Under the pieces are notes generated by a model. The model was given only the letters and a program-made list of their open reading frames with translations. It was not told the DNA's origin and searched no databases. From assembly GCA_016873405.1 (NCBI GenBank), contig VGXH01000165.1, positions 1 through 5,469 on the forward strand: DNA of 5,469 nucleotides, written 5' to 3'. A program made the position numbers and the translations under genes. Positions within the stretch are counted from its first letter, which is position 1. Each line of letters opens with the position of its first letter. The stretch is from a bacterium. GTDB lineage: Bacteria; Krumholzibacteriota; Krumholzibacteria; LZORAL124-64-63. Positions 1-5,469 of the stretch are shown in pieces.

Positions 1-581
1 GTTTGTACGTCGCCCAGCACGTCGTCGCCGTCGAGCTGCGTGTAGAAGTGGTCGCCCTCGCCGCTGTAGCCCGACAGGCTCTCCCGCCAGGTCTCGACGG
101 CCACCGGGCCGTTCGCGTCGCCCACCAGGCAGACCATCTCCAGCGGCGTCGCGAGCGTGTCGTAGAGCGACTGCAGCCAGGCCTTGACCGAGTGGACGGT
201 GTTGCCGCCGATCTGGTCGGTGGCGGCGGTCACCACGTGGTAGCCCTGGCGCCGTCGCCATTCGACGAGCGGGGCCAGCGCCGCCTCGATCTCGGCGCCG
301 GGCGGACCCAGGCAGGCCCAGGTGCCCAGCGGCGCGGTGGTGAGCGACGACTTGTCGAAACCGGGAACTTCCGCGGCCAGCAGCGTCGCGAGGGAGGCCG
401 GGACCGCGCGCCGGCCGGCGCCGGCCTTCGCGGGCACGACCGCGCGCAGGGCGCCGTCGTCGTCCCTCGCCAGCGCCATGCCCCCCACGGAGACCGGGGG
501 GTCCGGCGCCGCGCGCGACGGCGCGCCCGCCAGGCACCAAGCGGTCAGGACGGCCGCCGTGATGAGCCGGAACTGCGGCAT
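1..581 (-). CDS. Secreted C25 (gingipain-type) cysteine peptidase, N-terminal part, cut by the window edge
   Basis: The 193 visible codons begin with a probable Sec signal peptide: Arg5, a hydrophobic core at about residues 6-20, and an SRA-A cleavage site near residue 24. After about 75 low-complexity residues comes a segment resembling the start of the peptidase C25 domain: EWRRRQGYHVV (107-117), then SVKAWLQSLY (131-140), MVCLVGDA (149-156) and GDHFYTQLDGDDVLGD (176-191). In family members these precede the catalytic His and Cys, which here would lie beyond the window edge, so activity cannot be judged. C25 enzymes are exported cysteine endopeptidases, and many carry a C-terminal sorting or FlgD-like domain, also out of view. 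ATG at 581 is the only start: the frame has a stop at 636-638 and no ATG, GTG or TTG between. A GAGGA lies very close upstream. The family call comes from motif recognition and is fairly sure; the cleavage specificity is unknown. Confidence 0.78.
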   Translation of the reverse strand, partial: MPQFRLITAAVLTAWCLAGAPSRAAPDPPVSVGGMALARDDDGALRAVVPAKAGAGRRAVPASLATLLAAEVPGFDKSSLTTAPLGTWACLGPPGAEIEAALAPLVEWRRRQGYHVVTAATDQIGGNTVHSVKAWLQSLYDTLATPLEMVCLVGDANGPVAVETWRESLSGYSGEGDHFYTQLDGDDVLGDVQ

Positions 582-696
582 GGTCCTCGCGGAGACGCCC
601 GCTGCCGAAGCCCCCGCGGCAGCGGAGTGGGATCGTCAACGATCATAGCCGATCATCGCCTGGCCGTGGGGTGGATAATCGGATGGATCGCTCAAG
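582..696. other. Intergenic gap between permease and C25 peptidase, with GATC-led decamers
   Basis: These 115 bases separate two minus-strand genes. They hold three tandem ten-base units starting GATC at 631, 641 and 651, plus a further GATC at 686. On the minus strand TATGAT (642-647) resembles a sigma-70 -10 box for the peptidase gene, but no good -35 lies 16-18 bases upstream. I find no stem followed by a T-run that would end permease transcription, so read-through into the peptidase gene is possible. Confidence 0.4.
642..647 (-). promoter_or_regulatory. Possible -10 element for the C25 peptidase gene
   Basis: The minus strand reads TATGAT here, five of six matches to TATAAT, about 60 bases upstream of the peptidase ATG. 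The hexamer at the expected -35 distance does not resemble TTGACA, so this is a weak candidate based on one box only. It lies inside the GATC decamer array. Confidence 0.2.
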
Positions 697-2133
697 TCAT
701 TGCCCGGTAACGGACGGCGGAGGCGCGCAGGGTCTCTCCGGCCGGAACCAGCGGTACCACACCAGCCCCGAGGCGGTCAGCGCCATCCCCAGGAGCGACG
801 GCAGCGGCGCCGTCACCAGCGTGACGACCATGAACGCGACCTGGATGACCAGCACGACCACCAGCGTCGCCGGCCACCCCGGCACGCGGAACGGGCGCGC
901 GGCCAGCGGCAGCTTGCGCCGCAACACCCACACCGCGACGAAGGTCGAGAGGTTGAAGAGCGCCGAGGTGAAGGCGAAGTAGTCGATCACCGTCTCGTAG
1001 GCGCGGTCGGCCAGGCCCGCGGCCACCAGCAGCACCGTGGCCCACAGCGCCTGCCCGGCCAGCGCGCCGACCGGCGTGTGGCGGCGCGCGTCGACGCGCC
1101 CGAGCGGCGCGGGGAACAGGCCGTCGCGCGCCATCGCGTGCCAGGTGCGCGCCTTGACCATGACCTGCGCGTTGATGTTGCCCGCGGTGCTGAGGACCAC
1201 GGCCACCGCGATGAGGATCGCGCCGCCGCCGCCCAGGGCCGCGCGCATCGCGTCGGCGGCGACCTGCTTCGAGCCGGCCATGCCGGCCGGGCCCAGCTGC
1301 CTGAGGTAGGCCAGGTTCACCAGCAGGTAGATGCCCAATACCGTCGCGATGCCCCAGAGGATGCTGCGCGGGAGGTTCTTCTCCGGTTCGCGCACCTCCT
1401 CGGCCACGTAGGTGGCGCCCTCCCAGCCGCTGAAGGCGAAGAAGGCGTAGCGCAGCGCGGCGCCGATGGCCACGACGGTGGCCCAGAAGCCGGCCGGGGA
1501 TGTCGCCGCTGTCGCGCCCGCGGCGGCGGCAGCGTCAGCCGCCTCGCCGGCGGCCAGCCCCGCGCCCCGCGCGATCAGGAGCCCGGCGCCGGCCACCGCC
1601 ACCAGGCCGCCCAGCTTCAGCACCGTCAGCACGTTCTGCACGTGTCCGCCCGCCTGCACGCCGCGCGCGTTGATCCACGTGAAGAGCCAGACGCCGGCCA
1701 CCGCCAGGGAAGTCTCCGCGCCGCGCGGCCAGGCGGCGCCGCCGCTCGCGGTCCACATCACCGCGGCGTACTGGGCGAACACGATCGCCACCGCGGCGAT
1801 CGAGGCCGTCTCCGACACGAAGAACATCGCCCACCCGCGCAGGAACGCCCACCACGGGGGGTAGGCCTCCTTGAGGTAGGCGTAGGGGCCGCCCGAGCGC
1901 GGCAGCATCGCCACCAGTTCGGCGTAGCACAGCGCGCTGAGCATCGTCATGCCGCCGGCGATCAGCCACACCGCGAAGAACGGCCCCGGCGCCAGCGCCA
2001 GCGCCATGATGGGACCGGGCGTGCGGAAGATGCCCGAGCCGATGATGCGGCCGACGACCAGCGACAGCGCCTCGCGCGGGCCGAGGGCGCGGACGAAGGC
2101 GGGATGTGAGGGGGGCGGGGCGGCGGTGGTCAA
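697..2133 (-). CDS. APC-superfamily amino acid permease
   Basis: This 478-residue inner-membrane transporter has about twelve hydrophobic segments, at roughly residues 21-46, 51-73, 97-127, 143-156, 167-188, 218-244, 258-277, 303-325, 357-374, 382-405, 421-441 and 445-463. Family hallmarks are IGSGIF (31-36), the broken first helix that binds substrate in APC transporters; YAEL (70-73) and SGGPYAYLKEAY (80-91); FAFSGWEGATYVAEE (232-246) followed by PEKNLPRSI (250-258); and the AMARDGLFP loop (334-341 plus). The pattern is closest to LAT/SLC7-like bacterial permeases that exchange or import amino acids with ions or other amino acids; the substrate cannot be read from sequence. Length is normal. 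An alanine-rich loop (189-213) looks lineage-specific. The start is TTG at 2133: the frame has a stop at 2152-2154 and no ATG or GTG before the first helix. GGGGAG lies only two bases upstream of it. Confidence 0.9.
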   Translation of the reverse strand: MTTAAPPPSHPAFVRALGPREALSLVVGRIIGSGIFRTPGPIMALALAPGPFFAVWLIAGGMTMLSALCYAELVAMLPRSGGPYAYLKEAYPPWWAFLRGWAMFFVSETASIAAVAIVFAQYAAVMWTASGGAAWPRGAETSLAVAGVWLFTWINARGVQAGGHVQNVLTVLKLGGLVAVAGAGLLIARGAGLAAGEAADAAAAAGATAATSPAGFWATVVAIGAALRYAFFAFSGWEGATYVAEEVREPEKNLPRSILWGIATVLGIYLLVNLAYLRQLGPAGMAGSKQVAADAMRAALGGGGAILIAVAVVLSTAGNINAQVMVKARTWHAMARDGLFPAPLGRVDARRHTPVGALAGQALWATVLLVAAGLADRAYETVIDYFAFTSALFNLSTFVAVWVLRRKLPLAARPFRVPGWPATLVVVLVIQVAFMVVTLVTAPLPSLLGMALTASGLVWYRWFRPERPCAPPPSVTGQ

Positions 2134-2153
2134 GGCTCCCCGGCGGTCGGCTT

Positions 2154-2176
2154 AGCCGGGAATCGCGTTCCCGGCT
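2154..2176 (-). promoter_or_regulatory. Perfect 9-bp hairpin in the permease leader
   Basis: Arms AGCCGGGAA (2154-2162) and TTCCCGGCT (2168-2176) pair perfectly around a five-base loop. The stem ends 20 bases before the permease TTG start and about 12 bases before the GGGGAG ribosome-binding sequence. No T-run follows on either strand, so it is not a classical intrinsic terminator. A role in translation or mRNA stability of the permease message is possible but only inferred. Confidence 0.5.
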
Positions 2177-2304
2177 GTGCATCGCAGCGACGCGAAGCGG
2201 CTGTCCAGACGAAGTAGGAACTCATGCCGGCAGGTTAGCACGGGCTTGGCGGGGCGCCCAGCGGCACTTGCGCCGGCGCAGGTCCTGCAATGTCCTTGCG
2301 CTGC

Positions 2305-2392
2305 CGTCGCCTCCCGCACACGAATGTCGCGGGCAATCCGCAGCGCCAAAGGCGCGAGGACAGCCCGCGACATTCGTGTGCGGGAGGCGACG
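2305..2392. repeat. REPIN-like element: 30-bp perfect inverted repeat with self-palindromic arms
   Basis: Positions 2305-2334 and 2363-2392 are perfect reverse complements, separated by 28 bases that hold a small hairpin (GCGCC-AAA-GGCGC, 2343-2355). Each arm is itself an imperfect palindrome: in the left arm CCCGCACA (2313-2320) pairs with TGT and GCGGG (2325-2333) around a CGAA loop, leaving one bulged C at 2328. Two inverted copies of a bulged REP-type hairpin with a short spacer is the layout of REPIN elements, which are moved by RAYT (Y1 tyrosine) transposases; no such gene is in view. The element starts three bases after the AIM24-family stop codon. It may act as a strong 3'-end structure, but no T-run follows on either side. 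Identity as a dispersed repeat needs a genome-wide count. Confidence 0.6.
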
Positions 2393-2395
2393 CCC

Positions 2396-3184
2396 CTAGT
2401 CCCCGTCCAGGATTCGCCCCAGCCCGCCCAGCATGGAGCCCTCCTCGCGGCCGCGGCCGCCCAGGCGCGGCGCCGAGGCGACGATGCGGTCGGCCAGGCG
2501 CGAGAACGGCAGCGACTGCAGGTAGACCGTGCCGTGGCCGCGCAGCGTGACCAGGAACAGGCCCTCGCCGCCGAAGATCATGCTCTTGAGGTTGCCGGCG
2601 CGCTGGATGTCGTAGTCGATGCCCTCGGTGAAGCCGACCAGGCAGCCGGTGTCCACCAGCAGGGTCTGGCCGCGCAGCTCCTTCCTGATCACGGTGCCGC
2701 CGGCGTGGCAGAAGGCCATGCCGTCGCCCTCGAGCTTCTGCAGGATGAAGCCCTCGCCGCCGAAGAAGCCCGTGCCCAGGCGTCGCTGCAGCGTGATCGA
2801 GATCGAAGTGCCCAGCGCCGCGCACAGGAACGCGTCCTTCTGGCAGATGAAGCGCCCGCCGTGCTCGGCCATGTTGAGCGCGATGATCTTGCCCGGATAG
2901 GGGGCGGCGAAGGCGACGCGGCGTTTGGCGACGCTCTGGTTGGTGAAGTGGGTCAGGAAGATCGACTCGCCCGTCAGCACGCGCTTGCCGATGCTCAGCA
3001 GCTTGTCGAAGACGCCGCTGTTGGTCTGGGAGCCGTCGCCCATGCGCGCCTCGAAGGTGATGCCCTCGTCCATGTAGTTGAGGGCGCCGGCTTCGGCGAT
3101 CACCGTCTCGCGGGGGTCCAGTTCCACTTCGACGATCTGCATGTCGTCGCCCAGGATCTCGTAGTCCAGCTCATGGCAGCGCAT
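2396..3184 (-). CDS. AIM24 / TIGR00266 family protein
   Basis: This complete 262-residue soluble protein matches the AIM24 (TIGR00266) family throughout. Recognisable blocks are [17 protein letters not shown] (8-24), AEAGA (30-34), LTGESIFLT (70-78), AAPYPGKI (93-100), ICQKDAFLC (113-121), [13 protein letters not shown] (141-153), [11 protein letters not shown] (175-185) and [13 protein letters not shown] (204-216) followed by [10 protein letters not shown] (222-231). The repeated FGGEG block reflects an internal duplication of a beta-rich fold. The C-terminal 25 residues are Gly/Arg-rich, as in many members. The family is named for yeast Aim24, a mitochondrial inner-membrane organisation factor; the bacterial role is not established and no catalytic residues are known. 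There is no signal peptide or membrane segment. The start is well supported: AGGAGG (3192-3197) lies seven bases before ATG. It is transcribed divergently from the sensor kinase. Confidence 0.92.
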   Translation of the reverse strand: MRCHELDYEILGDDMQIVEVELDPRETVIAEAGALNYMDEGITFEARMGDGSQTNSGVFDKLLSIGKRVLTGESIFLTHFTNQSVAKRRVAFAAPYPGKIIALNMAEHGGRFICQKDAFLCAALGTSISITLQRRLGTGFFGGEGFILQKLEGDGMAFCHAGGTVIRKELRGQTLLVDTGCLVGFTEGIDYDIQRAGNLKSMIFGGEGLFLVTLRGHGTVYLQSLPFSRLADRIVASAPRLGGRGREEGSMLGGLGRILDGD

Positions 3185-3191
3185 TCTGGTT

Positions 3192-3197
3192 CCTCCT
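3192..3197 (-). promoter_or_regulatory. Shine-Dalgarno site of the AIM24-family gene
   Basis: The minus strand reads AGGAGG, a full consensus, with seven bases to the ATG at 3184. It fixes the start and suggests efficient translation, in contrast to the poorly placed sites of the other three genes. Confidence 0.85.
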
Positions 3198-3328
3198 CAA
3201 GGCGGGGTCGGTTCGCTTCGTGGTGCCGCGGACGGGCGCGCATACCCGGACCAAAGCGGTTTTGTTCGTTCAAGATAGCACTTGGGCTCCCCGAAGTCGC
3301 GCCGATAGTCGATATCGTTCTCTCAGTG

Positions 3329-3348
3329 CGCTCCCGCGGGCGGGAGCG
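3329..3348. repeat. 8-bp hairpin in the divergent intergenic region
   Basis: CGCTCCCG (3329-3336) and CGGGAGCG (3341-3348) pair perfectly around a CGGG loop. There is no adjacent T-run, so it is not an intrinsic terminator. Its position between two divergent starts would fit a dimeric regulator site or a kinase-leader structure, but in such GC-rich DNA it could also be chance. Confidence 0.35.
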
Positions 3349-3540
3349 GGCCATCAGCCAAGGAGCCGGGCCCTGACGTTCCCGTAGTCCGCGATCCTGC
3401 TCGCCTCGGCGACCGTCCCTCGCTGCGCGTCCACGCGGATCAGCGGCTACGCGATTCCCCTTAAGTCTACCGCGTGCGACGCCGATACCGGCCTGGGTTT
3501 CCCGGCGTCCCGTATCCCGGAAGGCATCGCGCGGCGGACG

Positions 3541-5469
3541 ATGAGCACGTACCTGAAGGCCAAGTGGTGGATCCTTGCGATCGCCGTCTGCGCGCTGGCC
3601 GTGTTCGGCCAGCTGGCGGCCGAGTCGCGGGCGCGAGCCGTCGATGCCGAGATGCGCGGCGATCTGCAGCGCCGGATGACGGCGCTCTCCTGGGCCATCA
3701 GCCCCGAGCTGGCCTCCCAGTTGACGTTCACCGCAGCCGACGCGCAGTCGCCCGTGTTCCAGCAGATGCGCGCGCAGCTCATCGCGTACGGCTCCGTGGT
3801 CCCCAACCGGGGCATCTACACCGTGGCGCGCCGCGGCGAAGCGTACGTGTTCGGTCCCGAGAACTATCCGTTGATGGACCCGCTGGCGCGCGCGCCCGGC
3901 ACCGTCTACGAGCAGCCCCCCGAGGTGCTGGCGCACGTCTTCGCGTCGCGGTCATCGCAGACGATCGGGCCGTACACCGACGAGTACGGCACCTTCGTGT
4001 CCGCTCTGGCGCCGGTGTTGCATCCCCACGACGGCTCCGTCGTGATGGTCGTTGCGCTGGACATGCTGGCCGAGTCGTGGGCGGCCACCATCAACGGCGC
4101 CCGGCTGGGGCCGTGGCTCGCCGTGGCGCTGGCGGCGCTGCTGGCGGTCGTGGGCACGATCCTGATCGACCGTCGCGAGCGGGGCTTCCTGGGTCAGGGC
4201 GCCTGGAGCCAGCAACTGGACACGATCGTCGTGGGCGTGCTGGGGGTCGTGATCGTGGCCGAGGCCTCGCTGTGGATGAGCGACGTCGAGGCTCGGGAAC
4301 ATCGGTCGGCGTTCGCGCGCGTGGCCGACGCGCAGGCCGAGGCCGTCCGCCGCACCCTGCACACGCTGCAGCGCGACCAGATGCTCTTGGCCTCGTTCTT
4401 CGAGAGCAGCAGCGTCGACGACGGCGACGAGTTCGCGCACTTCTCCGCGCCGTTGACGCGCTTCTCGCCCGTCCTGGCCACCTGGTGGGTGCCCATCGTG
4501 ACCGATGGGGACGGCGCCCCGTCGGTGCCGGCAGGTGACCCCTCCGTCGCCGCGGCCATCTGGGAAGTCGACGAGTCCGGGCAGTCGCGCGCGGTCGGCA
4601 GCCGCCCCGCGTGCTTCCCCGTGCAGTTCCACAACGGCCGGCTCCGGCCGCAGGCGGCCCTCGGTTTCGACCTCGGTTCGCTGCCGGTCGCGCGGGCCGC
4701 GCTCGAGAACGGTCGGCGCACCGGGCTGCCGACGGCCAGCGATCTGACGCGCCTGGCGACCGATCACGACGGTCCGGCCGTGATCCTGACGTTCACGCCG
4801 GTACCCGGGCGACTCGGGGCCACGGGCGCTGACCGATCGCCCGCGGGCTTCGTGGCGAGCGTGCTCCGGCTCCAGGACGTGCTCGCGAATTCGCTGGCCG
4901 GGAGCGGCGCCGCCGGCGCCGAGGTCGCAATCGAGCTGCTCGACCTGGGCGGGAGCGACCCGCGAATGCCCCTGGCGGTCTCGTCGCGAACGGCGGCATC
5001 CGCGCGGCTGGAGGGCGCGGCCGACGGCGCGCCGACGTCCGTCCGGTGCGACCATGCCGCGGGCCCCCACGCGGTGCTGCCCGTCTTCGCCTACGATCGC
5101 GCGTACGCCCTGCACATCGCGCCGACCGAACTGTTCCTGGCCAGCCACACCCAGCGTGTTTCGCTGTTGGTGGCGCTGGCCGGCGCCATGGTGACGCTGC
5201 TGCTGGCGACATTCGTCTGGTTCCTGCGCCGGCGCCAACTCGAGACCGAACGCCAGGTACGGCAGCGCACCGCCGACCTGCTGGAGAGCAACCGGCAGCT
5301 CGAGGTGAGCACGCTTCGCGCGCGCGAACTGGCGGTGCACGCCGAGCAGGCCAGCGTCGCCAAGGGCGAGTTCCTGGCCAACATGTCGCACGAGATCCGC
5401 ACGCCGATGAACGGTGTCATCGGCATGACCACGCTGCTGCTGGACACCGAGCTGACGCCCGAGCAACGC
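3541..5469 (+). CDS. Multi-sensor histidine kinase with CHASE domain, N-terminal 643 residues, cut by the window edge
   Basis: The frame is open from ATG 3541 to the edge. Order: membrane helix 1 (about 9-27); extracytoplasmic sensor-like region (28-188) containing [15 protein letters not shown] (145-159); helix 2 (191-209); an 18-residue loop; helix 3 (228-247); a CHASE-type ligand-binding domain (about 253-450, marked by FFESSSV 286-292, WVP 316-318, ALGFDL 373-378 and [13 protein letters not shown] 436-448) with a further outside region to 540; helix 4 (541-562); a charged coiled coil (563-606); then the HisKA dimerisation domain with [19 protein letters not shown] and phospho-accepting His617. 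The ATPase domain, and any receiver domains, lie beyond the edge; this H-box type is typical of hybrid kinases. It would autophosphorylate in response to an outside signal. ATG 3541 is the first possible start after the stop at 3385-3387; no strong ribosome binding site precedes it. The ligand is unknown. Confidence 0.9.
   Translation, partial: MSTYLKAKWWILAIAVCALAVFGQLAAESRARAVDAEMRGDLQRRMTALSWAISPELASQLTFTAADAQSPVFQQMRAQLIAYGSVVPNRGIYTVARRGEAYVFGPENYPLMDPLARAPGTVYEQPPEVLAHVFASRSSQTIGPYTDEYGTFVSALAPVLHPHDGSVVMVVALDMLAESWAATINGARLGPWLAVALAALLAVVGTILIDRRERGFLGQGAWSQQLDTIVVGVLGVVIVAEASLWMSDVEAREHRSAFARVADAQAEAVRRTLHTLQRDQMLLASFFESSSVDDGDEFAHFSAPLTRFSPVLATWWVPIVTDGDGAPSVPAGDPSVAAAIWEVDESGQSRAVGSRPACFPVQFHNGRLRPQAALGFDLGSLPVARAALENGRRTGLPTASDLTRLATDHDGPAVILTFTPVPGRLGATGADRSPAGFVASVLRLQDVLANSLAGSGAAGAEVAIELLDLGGSDPRMPLAVSSRTAASARLEGAADGAPTSVRCDHAAGPHAVLPVFAYDRAYALHIAPTELFLASHTQRVSLLVALAGAMVTLLLATFVWFLRRRQLETERQVRQRTADLLESNRQLEVSTLRARELAVHAEQASVAKGEFLANMSHEIRTPMNGVIGMTTLLLDTELTPEQR

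Larger units (their letters stand above)
2134..2395. other. Intergenic region with two inverted-repeat structures
   Basis: These 262 bases separate the AIM24-family stop codon from the permease start. They hold a 9-bp hairpin next to the permease and a long REPIN-like inverted repeat next to the AIM24-family stop, described separately. Between them, at 2177-2304, there is a 12-base palindrome (2269-2280) and no recognisable gene. No sigma-70 promoter with both boxes is visible for the permease. Confidence 0.6.
3185..3540. other. Divergent intergenic region between AIM24-family gene and sensor kinase
   Basis: These 356 bases must hold the start signals of two divergent genes. Apart from the ribosome binding site at 3192-3197 and the hairpin at 3329-3348, the most AT-rich patch is about 3253-3320, which includes an eight-base palindrome CGATATCG (3310-3317); this is the likeliest promoter zone. 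The best plus-strand match, TTGGGC (3282-3287) with GATAGT (3304-3309) at 16 bases, is weak, and the minus-strand TATCTT (3272-3277) has no -35 partner. I find no gene or RNA gene here. Confidence 0.5.

Noticed and set aside
3..710. A 235-codon plus-strand frame opposite the C25 peptidase
   Set aside because: Arg-rich shadow; the minus strand has a signal peptide and C25-like motifs in a continuous frame.
700..2109. A 469-codon open frame on the plus strand opposite the permease
   Set aside because: The translation is an Arg/His/Gln-rich shadow with no domain signal, while the opposite strand encodes an unmistakable permease.
2305..2392. Reading the long inverted repeat as an intrinsic terminator
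   Set aside because: Neither side of the stem is followed by a run of T, so the classical Rho-independent signature is missing.
2305..2392. CRISPR repeat unit
   Set aside because: There are only two copies, in inverted rather than direct orientation, with no spacer periodicity and no cas gene nearby.
2177..3376. A 399-codon plus-strand frame across the AIM24-family gene
   Set aside because: It is antisense to a well-matched family protein with a consensus ribosome binding site, and it crosses the inverted repeat and the intergenic region.
3350..3540. N-terminal extension of the kinase upstream of ATG 3541
   Set aside because: The frame is open back to a stop at 3385-3387 but contains no ATG, GTG or TTG, and the ATG at 3541 directly precedes a positively charged stretch and the first membrane helix.
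3952..5466. A 504-codon open frame on the minus strand opposite the kinase
   Set aside because: It is antisense to a frame with clear CHASE and HisKA motifs; its translation is Arg/Gly/His-rich low complexity, as expected from a GC-rich shadow frame.

Overview
The window is a GC-rich stretch of bacterial chromosome holding four protein genes, two of them cut by the window edges. Three lie on the minus strand: a secreted C25 (gingipain-type) peptidase running off the left edge, an amino-acid permease of the APC superfamily, and an AIM24/TIGR00266-family protein. The fourth, a large multi-sensor histidine kinase, reads rightward and runs off the right edge. The base composition, a C25 peptidase and a CHASE histidine kinase suggest a high-GC environmental lineage. 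The FCB/Krumholzibacteriota/Eisenbacteria neighbourhood, where C25 peptidases are common, is a plausible guess, but nothing here is taxonomically decisive.

Layout: 1-581 (minus) is the N-terminus of the C25 peptidase. 582-696 is a short gap with three GATC-led decamers. 697-2133 (minus) is the permease, which starts at TTG. 2134-2395 is an intergenic region with a 9-bp hairpin just upstream of the permease and a 30-bp perfect inverted repeat just after the AIM24-family stop codon. 2396-3184 (minus) is the AIM24-family gene, with an excellent ribosome binding site. 3185-3540 is a divergent intergenic region with one short hairpin and no convincing promoter. 3541-5469 (plus) is the sensor kinase, open to the edge.

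The genes do not form an obvious pathway. The three minus-strand genes are separated by 115 and 262 bases, so they could be separate transcripts. The AIM24-family gene and the kinase are divergent and share an upstream region, so co-regulation is possible but not shown. The most unusual non-coding object is the REPIN-like element at 2305-2392: two inverted copies of a sequence that is itself an imperfect palindrome. I see no defence system, CRISPR array, RNA gene or complete mobile element.
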